A model generated the notes under the pieces. The model searched no databases and was not told where the DNA came from. It worked only from the letters and a program-made list of their open reading frames with translations. From Heterobilharzia americana (lineage: Eukaryota > Platyhelminthes > Trematoda > Strigeidida > Schistosomatidae), in contig OX104130.1 of the NCBI GenBank assembly GCA_944470555.2, forward strand, positions 50,997,491-51,061,490: DNA of 64,000 nucleotides, written 5' to 3'. The translations under genes and the position numbers were made by a program. Positions 50,340 through 62,984 of this stretch are shown here, piece by piece. Within the stretch, counting starts at the first letter, position 1, and the number at the start of each line of letters is the position of its first letter.

Positions 50340-50625
50340 TATTCTTACTCCTCCATGATGACCCATCACTACACTGTATGTTTCATGGTTGAGCAAAATT
50401 CCTTGCCCTATTTTGTGTTTCATTACTTGCAAAACTTGACCTTTCTGACCGATTTGTTAAACCACTCATTTAAATTATTTTCATCTTTGCTCTAAACGGT
50501 AATTTAATTAGACGATCAAAAAAGGATCACCTTTTGTACCGAACTTGAATTTCAATTTGAAGCTTAGTGTCATATTCGTACTCTAAGAAATGATCTTTCT
50601 AGGAGGATTAGAACATTAAGAAAGC
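50340..50625 (+). repeat. Dispersed repeat, copy 2 (possible PLE 3' region)
   Basis: Diverged partner of 41990-42345 on the same strand, sharing the ordered blocks listed there. The end AGGAGGATTAGAACATTAAG corresponds to the GATCGAAACGTTCAGG end of copy 1. Confidence 0.6.
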
Positions 50626-53600
50626 ACACAAAATCAAATCAGGTGTTCGCAGAAATACACAATCCATGATAATTCTACTTATGAGCAGTTCGTTGAAGCT
50701 GCTAGCCGGAATTTAAGTGGTCTGAACAATTTGACTACCTGGGCTGAATCGATCGTGGTAAACTACTGATGAACTCAGCCCCAAACGAGTGAAATGCCTG
50801 TCCGGTGGTTAGATTACCTCGATCTGGTTAAGCAGAACTGCTGATCGATGTGAGTGGTCAACAACAATTCATGTCAGCCAGTGGTATATTGCGTGCAATA
50901 ATTCAAAATATATATTTCATTTATTTCTTCTAACATACTATGCTGAAAATATGCAGCTAAGCAAATACTCAGTAAGCGTATTCTCTTTTTGAGGATGGAA
51001 ACCCTTTGCAGAGCTTTATTATTTTCAAAAAATATTTCATCAATCTACTTACGGTTTCGCGTCTGTCTCAAAATACATTCACTACAAATTTGCAGTTACC
51101 AGGTAAACATGTTCGATTTCATAACTTTGGATCATGACGAGAACTTATATGAAATGGGAGATTTTGTTTATTACTGTTGATCGTATAAATCTTGATCAAA
51201 CAATGACTGAAATTATAGGTTGATTGTGGGAAGCCATCTAAATGGGTTATCATATGGCTAACTGAAAAGTTCATCTAAGGCTTGGTCTTGAAGCAGGGGA
51301 CGTATGAATATCTGTAAGACAGAAAAAGAAAGGAGATGACCTAAATATTTGACAGGAATATCAAATGCATTTACATACTATATTTTAAATACATATAATA
51401 GATGCCAAGGTATTAAACACGCAGAATGAAATCGAAATCAGATCCGGAAATGGAATGAGCAAGGCCCAAAATGCCCTATAATAAGTGAGTGAAAACCGTT
51501 GTTAGAGTACCACCAATCTTTATTATCTCGTATGTTACGATTCATCAATGAGACCATTTAATTACCTTAAGTAAATTTATTATTTTTCCAATAGCTATAC
51601 TTATAACAAGCTATACCATGATTAAAGTTGTTACTTTTATGCTATTAGGGCAACAGATAATCTATATCCGGATTTAGAAGTTCACATACTTAGTAACAAT
51701 AGTTTCATCAGGTTTTTATCAAAAGCTTTAATGGTTTGTGGTATTTGGCCAAATTTACGGGTTTACGGTGTAATAGTAACTACTTTGAAAACATAAAACT
51801 GAATAAACATTTAAGCTGAGTGACGAAAATAGAATTAATTTCTTGACAACATTGAGTTGGTATTTAAACTATCACTTTAAACTGACCAATATTCATTGTT
51901 TCTTGTCTGAATAAAAACCTACAGTAAACATTTAAACCAATTTAAGTTTATCATGAACGCACACTGTCATATGCTATCGCAACTTGTTATATCCATGTAG
52001 TTACTACTTGATACAACCTGGATTATGTATGTATATGTGCAGACGATAGAACAATAACCTTTAGATTCCATTTGAGAGTCACTCAGTTTCTTTAAAAATG
52101 TGGTAAGATAATAGAAGGTTTATTGTAACGTCAAACTATATATATAAAACACTAAATTTTGTCACTTCAAGCAACTTACACTTTGGTTCAAATGCTTTTT
52201 CCCTAAACGTCGGATTAAAACGGATGACTGTAAAAGGTCTCAGGGATTTATGGCCTCTTGTCAAGATTTTGGCAATCTTATTGGAGACGCTAACACCTCT
52301 GTCTTGAAATAAAGATGGGTAACACAATGGTGTCTTTTAACTGATTGATAATCGTTTGTTGGATTGTAACAAATGATTCACTGGCGACCGGTTGCTGAGT
52401 CTGTATTGTGACTTAGTTTGAAGTAACTGAACTGAATTCATAAAAGCTTATGATGAGGGGAATGATTTGCTGACACTATGAAGAAGAGTATGTGATGAGC
52501 CTTCTCTTCCTCACTTCAGAAAAACGCACTGTTGAAAATTTGCAAAAAGATCTCCCATAACCTTAGGTATCGAATTCTAATGTTGTTTGCCACTGATTTT
52601 GCAAAAATGTCTAATGGTCACGTCGATCAGTTGTGCGCATTTGGTCGTTACAGTGGCATGTTTAACAACTTAATGGTTATACAAATATGTCAACAACTTT
52701 CAATTTTGCTTTAGTAAGCGCCTGAACAACTAATATGTTCATCAGAAACAATCTTCCACTTATAGATTTTTCACGATCGAGATTGCTGCATTTCTGAAGT
52801 TTATTAGTCTTGTGCCTGTTTTTCAAATTAATCTTGTGTAAGCTGAATGAAGTTTGTCATCATATCATCTGAAGCATGCACTGGCTCATTTGATCAGATA
52901 GTGCTGTCATACTCTTTTGGTTCTTGCTTCAAGGAAGCCTAAGAGTTGTCGATGATAGCCTGAGATCTTGTGTCCAGTTTGAGCCAGAGTAATCTAGCAG
53001 TAACTGACTTGAATGACAAGATAACCTGCTTTGAAACATGTTGTCAGCATCAGCATTACAGTTTGCCAACCTGATGATGTTCTTCAGACCTCCTGATGAA
53101 CTACCAGCGACCTGTAAATTTGGGCGGATTCGGGGTTTTCCAGTTGCTTGCTGACTAGTGAGTGTGATGCCTGAAGCGGAACTGGTTTGCAGACGATTTG
53201 AATGTTCGTTTGATCGTATGGACATAAATTTTCCTTGATACAGTAAACCACTATCAGATAAAGCAACTATCTCACTTGGTGAGTGTCAAAGTGTTTCGAA
53301 CCTCCCCGATTATATGTGTATTTATTAACGTTGATACTTGGACTTGCACTGGTACTCCTTATGAACTCTGTTTGAACATTTATTGAGAAGCTTACTTCAA
53401 GGGAGAGTGAACTTAACCAAATGTGAAAAATCATCTTTTAAACTGAACAAGTACTTTAGGCTTTTAATCCCCATTATCTGATAAAACGTCCTCATGATTT
53501 TTTTCATGACCGATAATGGATGGGTTACTACCGAACCCATAACAGGAGTTAAAAACGACCAGTAAAAACTTAGGACCAACAGATAGCTGTTTGGTCCTAA

Positions 53601-53689
53601 TGTGTTAATCTTCAACAGTACGCACAAATGACTCTACAAGGGATTGGACCAAAAACCGTCAAGTTTTGCAATGAACAGGTTTCTATTTA
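50626..53689. other. Unassigned sequence; GC-richer patch with ORF at 52929-53225 minus
   Basis: The 98-residue minus-strand ORF at 53225-52929 has a protein-like composition (segment VAGSSSGGLKNIIRLANCNA) and lies in a patch of higher GC than its surroundings. I cannot assign a family. An old mobile-element ORF or an exon are both possible. No other feature was recognised in the interval. Confidence 0.25.
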
Positions 53690-54050
53690 GCCACTGAATG
53701 ATATTATTCGGGATGGATTTTTCGAAATACCATTCAGAAGCTATGAACTCTAGGGTCAACCAAGTTGGGAGTGAGGACAAATACTCACTGATGGAATTGG
53801 ATGGTGATGTATAATTCCATAGTTTTGAAAAAGCAGGAAAATGTGGTGTTGGATCCCCACTTAGTGGCTGAATGGTAGCGTACCCAATGGAAGACCATGT
53901 AGTCCTGAGTTAGATCCCTAAAGAAGTCGGGTGCGTGCACGACTGTGGACTGCCATACTAGGATGAGACAGTTGTCTAGTGCTCCCAATTTTTCAATAGT
54001 TTTTCAAATTGTGTCAGTTCGTGATGGATACTACCATGAAATATCACTTG
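53690..54050 (+). mobile_element. Hammerhead SINE (family II), near full-length but diverged
   Basis: It matches the full unit from the upstream block (GAGGACAAATACTCA at 53773-53787, as at 16788-16802) through a degraded A box (GTGGCTGAATGGTAGC), a degraded B box (AGTTAGATCCC), the ribozyme region and the tail (CAGTTCGTGATGGATACTAC). In the ribozyme CTGTGGA replaces CTGAGGA (A6 lost) and GAGA replaces GAAA, while the GTC triplet persists. Inactive. It lies about 50 bp from the 3' end of retrotransposon copy B. Confidence 0.75.
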
Positions 54051-54098
54051 AGGTGGAAACCCCATTAACATAGCTAACAGCTTGTGGAAAAATAATTC

Positions 54099-57010
54099 AC
54101 CTTTATTATTACTATTGTTATTGGTCCCTTGGGTTCCTAGTGGAACATAGGACTTAAGTAGCACATCTTTATTTCACTCTACAGTTCTCTACAGTCTTTT
54201 CAACCTGGCTTTACGAATGCCCAGAACCCTTCATTTCTTCCTCATATGATCTCCTCCATGCCACCCTCGCCTCAAACGCCCAACTTGTCGTTTCTCACTT
54301 GGATTCTACTCGATGGTCTGGCCTGGCATGTGATGACTTCAAACGGTCTTCTCGCTGTATGTTCAACCCAACCCATCTCCGCTTTCTTCTGCATACTTAT
54401 TGGGCATCATATAGAAGTACTGACTTGACATTATGCAGTCTTTCCGATCCTGGCTTTGATTTCCTCATCTATACCTCCTGTAGTTGAAACGATGCTGCTC
54501 AGGTAGGTAGGTGAAAAAGACAACTTCCTTCAGATTTATCCCGTTGAAGGTGATCGGTGCTTGTTCATGTTGTTGCTGTCTTCTCTACGTTCACCTGAAA
54601 GAAGTCCCGTATTCGCTGATCCGCCTCTTCTGTCAACTTGTTTGTTGTCACCTGTAGATCTTCGAGTCTGTGCGACATTAGACATAATTCGTCACTGGCG
54701 GTGAAATTCAAGTCTCCTACCATCTGTTCATCGGTCCAGCCAGCATAAACACATCTTCTCACGCATCACGGTTTGTTACATGATCCAGTCCAGTCCGCCA
54801 CAATCAAGAAAATTCTTTGGTGAATGAAGGCAACCTTGTCTTACTCCTGTCCACCACCGTCTTCACTTCAAAGGCGTCACTGAGCTTTCCATTGTCAATC
54901 ACTTGACATGTAGCATGTAGCATCATATAGCATACAGCTGCAGTTGGATGAGGTCAATCAAGGTTTGTGGCAATAAAAGCGTAGTATTGAAGCAGCTGCC
55001 TGCCAAATTACTTCACCGTCGACGCTGTCGCAGGCCTTTCCAAAACCGATGAAGTTGAAGTAAAGATCCAGTTGACTGCCATTCTATACTCTGCTCTATG
55101 ATGATGAGTAGCGTATCGTTGCAATTTGATCCCCACATGATTTGTTCTTCCTTAATCCAGCCAGCCTGTTCCCCTCATAATTTCGAATCTAGAGTATTTT
55201 TCAGTCTCTCCAGGATCATGCGGCTTAATATTGTGCTTATGATGGACATGGGTGGAGCATGATTCCACGCCAGTTCTTGCAAAGACTTAGGACTGCGTTA
55301 TTTGGAAGTTTGACCAGGTGGCCCTTCTTCTACTCGGCAGGCGTCCTTTCCTCATTCCTTCCTTCCTTTGAAGTCTTCTGTAATAGTAGTGTGAGCATGT
55401 CCACTGTTGTCTCTACATCTGTTTCTGGTGCTTCGCGAGGAATTCCACCTAGTCCTGCTGCTTTCCGGATTTCAGCCACTTTATGGTGTTCAGGACTTTA
55501 CTTCTACTTTTGTTGGAGGGCTTGTGTTCACTGGTAGTACTGTGTGTGGACTTCTGGTGATATTTCTGGATGAGTTGTGGGTGGTGGTGATGGTGGTTGA
55601 TTCGAGAGTTTTTTGAAGTGGTCAGCCCATTGTTTCCAATGTTTCTCCTCTTTGGTGTTAACTAAGTTTCCTTCATTACCCTTTATTGGTTTCATCTGTG
55701 TTGATCTCTTCCCTACCAGATAGTAACCTGGTTATTTGATATAATGTTGTCAAGTCTCTGTCTCTCCTACCTGCAGCCTGTTCTGCTTCACTTGCCAGTG
55801 TGTCGTATAAGTGTCTTTTGTCTTTCCATGCACTCATCTTCACTTCTTCGTCCAGTATAGTGTTTTATACGTCGTATTCAGTTCCTGTTTTGTTGTTCAT
55901 CTCTGCACTGCACTGTATTGCACTGGCTCATCTTCTGCCTTACCATCTTCCTCTCCTTTCTCTTTCAGCTTCCATGTATCCGTTGAGATCCATTTCTTGT
56001 CTGGTTTTGCTTCTTCTTTCTTCCTAACACGGTCATGCAGGTTTCCTTCTACGTCTTTTTCAAAGAGTTCCAGTCTTCTTCCTCGCAGGTTTCTTCCTCG
56101 TGGATGTCGATTAATGTCTCCAATTTTTTCCTGATGACTGACTGACGTGAATGATGTCTTTTGTAGTTTCATCCTTCAGTCCAGTTTTTGTTCAGGGGGT
56201 TGAACTTGAACTGTGGTCTATCACGAGGTTGTTTGAAGGCTTTGAACTTGGTTTTCCAGGTAGTTTCCTTGCACTGCATAGTGAGTGGTCTGAGTCTACA
56301 TCTTCTCCCATTCTTCATCTTGTACCCAGTAGGCTGACTGCGTCTCCACTTTCTTGACACTGAAATGAAGTCGATTTGATTTTTAGTGTAGTGTGTCCAA
56401 CCGGTGAATGCTGAAATCAAATTCATGTCTCTGCCTTGTAAATAGCTTTATGTTTGTATTCACCGCCTCCAATCACCAGATCGTTTAATGCTCAGAAGTC
56501 TGCACACAGTTCTCCATCCTCATTCATTTCACCAAGTGCCTCTCAACCTGTGATGAATTCTCCTCTTGTGTTGTCCGCTCCCAGTTTGGCATTCACATCA
56601 CCCCACTCATTAGAATTTTGATGTCGCAATCTATGGTGGAGTCTTGTTCATTACTGATTCCATTACTGTGTGTAAAATTCCTCCTTCTTCTCTTCATCTG
56701 CATTATTTGTAGCTGCGTAGCGTCAGCCAGCATCATATGGTTGTGACCTTCCTTCATTTTGAGTTGAGTCCACCTTGTTGTGATGATGTGGAGAAGGAGA
56801 TTGATTCCCACTGCATGAGGGAGAGCCTTCAATGCTGTTGGGAGGGGGACATCATGATAACCACTCCACAACTCAATGTGCTCGTGGTTGTCATCTGGGT
56901 GACAATATCGGTGTAGATTATTGACTCTCCAGTTGACAGTTTGGAGAGTCCACTTCCATCGCATCTGCAGATTCCTAGTACTTCCATGTTATATCTTCTC
57001 ATCTCTTTTG
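54099..57010 (-). mobile_element. Non-LTR retrotransposon (AP-endonuclease/RT), longest copy B, decayed
   Basis: In minus-strand order: the endonuclease start at about 56964 (ELWSGYHDVPLP for the 'YSGH-----PH--GV' region); DCDIKILMSGVM near 56600 (for 'D--ILMGDLNAKVG', Gly-Asp-Leu-Asn lost); ADNTRGEFITG with frame breaks; WTHYTKNQIDFISVSRKWRR at about 56390-56330 ('W-SPD--T-NQIDHI-I--K-RR', with NQID intact). The SDH block follows but is scrambled. The RT comes next: NFIGFGKACDSVDGEVIW (about 55072-55019) for box 'FIDFEKAFDSVDRE', and the LCLMSHRLEDLQ frame at 54762-54565. The 3' end has an AT-rich tail (about 54099-54122) but lacks about 270 bp of the C-terminal region kept in copy A. Frameshifts and stops are many. 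The clade is RTE- or CR1-like. No complete protein can be read. Confidence 0.88.
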
Positions 57011-57949
57011 CAATCTTCTAGATAATCGTCAATTTATCGACTATTGTCACATTCTAAGAGCTTTGATTTGCCGACTTTCCGATATGTTCTGTTCTTTTTC
57101 CTAGTGGCTGTTTTCAGCATTTGATTGTTTATGTGATTTCGAAAATTAAGAGTTGTAGGAGGAAACTAAATTGCAGTTGCATATTTAGGGATTTTTGAAA
57201 GAAAAAAAGTTAAGAGTTAAGAAGACACAATTAAATTCAAAAAGAATGACAAGGGTTAGCAGAAAAACGACAGGTTGCGTGACGTACTCACATGATCCAC
57301 CAATGTTAGATGTGGTATGGCAAATAGCACTTGATCTCAGTGGCTAGTATTCTCTCATCTTTGTCCAGATCACGAATGAATATTCACATCAAATTTAATG
57401 AGACAAGTGATCATTTTGGACAATGACTCCATAGTCAAAAGCTTTTTCTGTGGCCCATTCACTTTACTGTGTTTATTTTGTTTGTTGGTATTTAAAAACA
57501 TCTGAATTTACAAACTAGGCGGTAGAATTAAATACAAATGTATCTAAAGGGCATCCGAAAGATTAGAAAAGCATTAAATCACGCCTTTACTATTCCTTTA
57601 TGTTTACAAAGCAAAGTTTAAAGATAAATACAGAAAGCACTGAATTCCAGCACCTGAGGATGGCACTCAGCCAATATGGTAATCCATTTTCTTTTTACAA
57701 TAAACATATCAATAATGATTTTGATTGACTGAACACCTCATAAAACAGTTTTGTAATTTTCAAAGAAATGAGTAATCAGTACGCAGACAAATTGTTTTAA
57801 ATGTTTTGCACCAGATAAAACCATTTTCTGTTGAATTTCGGTAGGACTCAGGAACATAGTTTCATAATTCAAGGAACATTTAAGTAATGTTAGTAACTAC
57901 TAAACAATAGTAATCAGGCAGAAAATTTGGTTAGCAAGATGATATTGGA
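57011..57949. other. AT-rich sequence without supported features
   Basis: No gene or repeat recognised. Confidence 0.4.
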
Positions 57950-58062
57950 TCTGAGTTCACACTGCTAAGGAGTCCCGTACTGGGACGAAACCGATGGCCA
58001 GTGCTTCTAGATTTCTAGTGTTTCTCCAACTTATCCCAGTCTATGAAGAATACCAACCTGAA
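57950..58062 (+). repeat. Hammerhead SINE (family II), 3' fragment
   Basis: It begins within stem I of the ribozyme (TTCACACTG) and ends with the tail ACCAACCTGAAATC. Core CTAAGGA (G5 lost) and triplet GGC make the ribozyme inactive, though stem II (GTCCC/GGGAC) and GAAA remain. Upstream SINE sequence is absent, consistent with 5' truncation. Confidence 0.75.
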
Positions 58063-58800
58063 ATCAAAATGAAGTTGATTTAACAGTTGAATGAAGCTAA
58101 TAATATGTGGTTATCTCTAATTTATTCTTAAGTGAATTATATATTTACATGCAGTAATGATAATATGACGACTAGTTTATTTAGTGCGATTCACAGTTTG
58201 AAGTTCTTTGATAGCGAGCATTGGACCAGCTAAAATAATCTGATAGTTTACAGTGAAAAGTCTCTACTTAGTCTTACTTAATTGAGGGCAGACTTCAAAA
58301 GACTCTTCCTGTAAAATACTAAAAACACATACGAATACTTATAAAATGATAGTTCGCTATGATATATTTTATCTCATAATTATATCTCAGTTACATGCTC
58401 ATATCCTGACTTTTTCCTTTTCCTCTGATACATACGAATTCTCTGAGTAGAATAACTATTTATATTTATACATGTGTGTATGCATCAACGTATGTATATC
58501 AGTATACAAATGTATATACTTGCATGCAGTATGTGCTTCGATTGACTCACCTGTCTTTCTCTCCCTGCCCTTAACCTATAGGACTTTTCTACCAATATGT
58601 GACTTTCATCATAATAGGTCATACTTTCTACATGAGAAGTTTACTTTGAGTTGGAAAATTTCTTTATTTGTTGATGTTTGTGATTTTTAAAAGACCATTA
58701 CTTAACAACAACTTATTTCAACAAGCAGTAAATGATACTTAATTTTCATTATCATTAAAAATGAATAACTTTATTCGATTGATATGCTATTTGTAACAAA
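58063..58800. other. Upstream region of the protocadherin exon
   Basis: AT-rich with no clear core promoter. An in-frame TGA at 58780-58782 precedes the chosen ATG. The 72-codon ORF at 58472-58690 carries a tandem-like CIN/CIS/CIY stretch and no motif, and is not called as a gene. A 5' untranslated exon or trans-splice site cannot be excluded. Confidence 0.4.
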
Positions 58801-61800
58801 ATGATTTACGCATTTTTGTATACATTGCACTGTCTACCGGTACTTTGTAGTTGCTGTGACTACAGTATGTTACCTTCAGTTAATTTCTGGATTGAAGAAA
58901 ACATTGATAAAGGCACATTAATTGGTCGATTATCGTCGTCAACCACCACACTCTCGTCGTCATCACCAACAGTTTCATCATCTTCAGTTGACTTAAAGTA
59001 TGCCTCTGCATTTACCTGTGCTTATATAAGTCTAGCCCAGCAGCCTATTTCAAATTATTTTCATATTGACTCAAATGATGGTTCAGTGTATGCCCTGAGA
59101 AAGATTGACAGGGAAGCATTGTGCACTGAACATCAGGTCCTAGAACGTTTTCGAAAAAATGTTAACAACATGACAATCATGCTCAAAGATTCATCTTACA
59201 AGGATAATATTGCCGGTGATAATCTTGGTGTGATAAAACAAACTGTTTCAACCGAAGATCAGATAACTAATGAAAATCTTGTTGATCTTAGCACAACAAC
59301 AGATGGTACAAGACACTCCAGAAATGTTCTTCAGGAAACTGATATTAGTCAAACAGTGACAACAAGTGTATGTCAAATTAAATTCCAAGTGCTCATCAGT
59401 GATACAACTGGACTTATGCCTAAAAGTAATGTTTTACAAGATGTACAGATTACAATATCTGACTTGAATGATAATCAACCCCAATTCGGCGTACAAAATT
59501 TCTCATTGAAAATACCGGAGTCTTCACCTATTGATGCAGAATTTCGTTTACCGCAGGCAAATGATTTAGATACTGGAGTGAATGGTATATCTGAATACCG
59601 AATGGTCCGTTGTATTCATAAAGATGGTGATAAGACATTTCCATTGTACCCTTATACATATAGTAAAGACAGTATAAACCAAGTACAGAAACATTCAGAA
59701 ACAAATATTTTTAATGATCATAATGATAAGCTATCATCAAATGAAGAAATGACAGGATCGTTTTCAAAAATTATGCTGGTGAATATTTCATGCTAAAAAT
59801 TTACTCACAATCTAATGGAAGACTACAACCAATTTTAAAACAAATTCGTCTGTTAGATAGAGAACAAGTTGAATGGCTTTATTTCTGCTTGGTAGCCGTA
59901 GATGGAGGCGGGCTTCAGGGCCACACTTGCGGCTATATTGAAATTATTGATGCTAATGACAATGTACCTCAGTGGATTGATTTACCCTATAGAGTTTCTA
60001 TTAGTGAATGCGATCAAGACAAACAGTACACAAACATACACAATACTAATTACAATATGTATAAATCGCAGTTCCCACCACTTCGACTCTTATACACATT
60101 AAAAGCTAAGGACAGTGATAGTGGTGCATACGGGCAAATAACTTACCGCCTGGCTCAGGATAGTATGACTGGACACACAAATACCCAACTGCATCAGCCA
60201 AAGATACTAATCAGAGAAGATAAATTGTACCTACTTTCCAAACTGGATTATGAACAGTTAACAAGATTTGTGGTTTATGTTGAAGCTGTTGATGGCGGTG
60301 GATTAGTTAATTTCACTGAAGTTGAAGTCACTGTTGAAGACTGTAACGATCATGCTCCTACAATAATGCTGATCCCAGTAAGATCCTCGCCAAATACTAA
60401 TAACCAAACATATAGCAGCAGTAAAAACAGCCACCACAATATGCTATCGGTATCAAGCTTACCCAAGTTGAATATGGATTTATTATGGATGGAAGAAGAA
60501 AACTATGACCAAATTAAGTTAGCCACGGTCATGTCATTTGACCGTGATAAAAAAGACAATGGTCGTGTAACCTGTTATCTGGATAAATCAGGACAATTGA
60601 TAAACAACTTTGACTACAGTCAATTATTCGAATTAGTACCAAATCGACCGATTCTTGATCCTACTAGTACTACTGTTAATGAGAATTTTAGTAGTATGAA
60701 ACAGAACGATGTTTATGGTAATATTACACTTACAGATAAACCGTCGATATTTAGCCTATATAAGAAGGGTGGAGTTAAAGTGGATAGAGAGGAAAATCAA
60801 AAATTACTTTTCGATATCGTCTGTACAGATAATGGTGAAGTGAATCTGCAGTTAACCCGAAGAACTTTACATGTCATTGTTGGTGACGTTAATGATCATC
60901 CACCACAAATCCTAACAACAAATAACCAATTAGATCATGCGCTATCATATAAAGAAAGGAAGGATGGAGAATCTTTCATCAGTCAAGTATTCACTGTACC
61001 AGAAAATGAACCATTAGGTACTTACGTAGGTACCGTCTTAGCCAAAGATATCGATGAAGGTATTAACTCACAATTGTTGTATAGTTTTATCTCAGCAACA
61101 AACAATAATCCCACTTTGAGAAGTAATTCAAATGAACTGTTTGAAATTGATAATTTAACCGGCAGAATTACAACACGAATCCCCTTAGATCGTGAAGCAC
61201 AATCAAGCTACATATTTAGTGTACAAGTTATGGACTCTGGGAAACCATCTTTATCATCCAGTTGCAAAGTACAAATAAATGTAGCCGATGTCAACGATAT
61301 GCCACCGATATTTGAAACGTCAGATCCTAGTGGAAGAATAGTATTTCAAGTAACTGAATCCGTGGGTAATCGTCGTGTACATGGTCGGTTGGTAGGGCGT
61401 CTTAAAGCTTATGATAGTGATTTCGGATCTAATCAAACGATTCGTTACGCATTTGTAAATGATTCCCTTTCACCTGCTCAATTACCAGTTTTATATCGTA
61501 TTTCTTTGGATGGTCATATTTATGCAGATGGAAATATGGACAGAGAAGCTTACAAAGAACACCAATTCACTGTTATAGCCGTTGATGGCGGTCCTGCAAA
61601 TTATCAACTAACAAGTAGTGCAGTTGTTCTGGTCAAGTTGCTTGACATAAACGATAACCCGCCTCACTTTATCTATCCTTCTAGCAATGTATTGAATAAA
61701 ATCCCTTCTGATTTGATGAATGTAACAGTTGATACATCACCTGGGACTGTTCTTTATTCAGTACAAGTAACTGATTTGGATGAACCTCAAAACACAAAAC

Positions 61801-62601
61801 TTAGCTTTGCACTACATTCAGCCCGTTTTTTATCGGATTATTTCACCTTGAAACAAAACGATGTTCACATATCCGAGACAAAAGGTTATACCGAGGCAAG
61901 TGCAGATTTAATTCTTGTCAATTCCTTGACACAATTGTTGCCAACATACAAAATGACACATACTACAATAAATGAGGCAAATTTAAACAATTTGAACAGT
62001 GAACCATCCATTTTATCCTCTACGAAAGTAAATGGAGGGCAACATTACCCAGCTGAGTATTTTCTGTATATAATTGTTAAAGACAGTGATAAAGAGACAG
62101 GATTTACCTCAACTGCACGTTTACGAATTCATGTTTACTCAGAAAGGCTGTCACCATCAGCTTCATTATCATCAAGCATTATCGCATCAAGACAGAGGTC
62201 GAATCTGTCTACAATTTCAAGTGCGTTGCAAATCGAAAATTCTGGAGTGCCCATACCAACTATTGATGGAACAAGTAATGCGGAAATAATACATTCTTAT
62301 GGGGTTGAACTAAGAGATATGGCACAGATGTATCAAAGTAAATCCAATACCCACAATAGTAATAATATGACTATTTTGTTAATTATATCCATAGTCATCA
62401 TTTGTGTATTTATAGGCGTATTTTGTTCTGTCGCAATCTTCTACATACGTGGAAATGTAGTCAACTGTCGAGAGGTTAATGGAACTAGATCATCAGAAGT
62501 ATACACAACTGCACAGCCTACATGCACTGACAATTGGTCTGTTGGGGAAATAAGTGAACACTGTAAGACACCATCAAGTTGGGAAGCACTAAACTGTAAA
62601 G
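58801..62601 (+). CDS. Protocadherin-like adhesion receptor, large exon (frame broken once)
   Basis: Single-pass membrane adhesion protein. The exon opens at ATG 58801 with a hydrophobic signal peptide (about residues 1-22) leading to a typical first cadherin strand, VNFWIEENIDKGTLIGRL. Seven cadherin repeats follow, each closed by a calcium linker: DLNDNQPQF (59461), DANDNVPQW (59949), DCNDHAP, DVNDHPP, DVNDMPP, DINDNPP, then a seventh without a linker. Motifs such as AVDGGG, LDRE and DSDSGAYGQ are present. The first repeat holds a long serine/threonine-rich insert (residues about 45-64) and a second insert before its linker. A membrane helix (62367-62440) is followed by a short cytoplasmic part. 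The exon ends at AAAG|GTAAGT, so the tail continues in exons outside the window, and the stop at 62616-62618 is intronic. The frame shifts by -1 between about 59761 and 59771 (runs TTTT and AAAAA). Both sides read as cadherin, so a missing base or a true mutation is likely, not an intron. Seven repeats match delta-type protocadherins, but orthology is not established. Confidence 0.92.
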
Positions 62602-62984
62602 GTAAGTTTTATTCTTGACAAGGTTTTTTAAAATATATATTTGCAATGCAATGAATATCTGACAGTGGACGTTTTATTCAGGTATTAGTTGTTACATTAA
62701 GCAAAATTTCTTCAAAGAAAGCTTTTAACAAGACATTCACATCATCAACATAACATCACACCTTGAGACGAAGTGCAGAATATGTCGATTTATTTCAAAA
62801 TGAAAAAGTGCAGGAATTACATCATTCTTTTTTCAGAATTATTTTGCAGAAGACATATCACAGGTTATTGCTTCGTAGCTATTTTGAGTAGTATTTTCAG
62901 AAAATGTGGGAACTGACAGAATACTAGGTGTTTAGGTTTCTTATGGAGGATGTCTCATTATGTTTTCCTTTTCCAAACAACTCT

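Noticed and set aside
55800..56134. Plus-strand ORFs of 75 and 107 residues
   Set aside because: Antisense shadows of retrotransposon copy B. Composition is S/F/C-rich with no motif.
59902..60102. Small plus-strand ORF overlapping the protocadherin exon
   Set aside because: It is a shadow in another frame. The cadherin motifs are in the 59790-62601 frame.
62602..62618. C-terminal residues GKFYS and stop as the true end of the protocadherin
   Set aside because: They lie beyond a consensus splice donor (GTAAGT at 62602), so the stop is most likely intronic.
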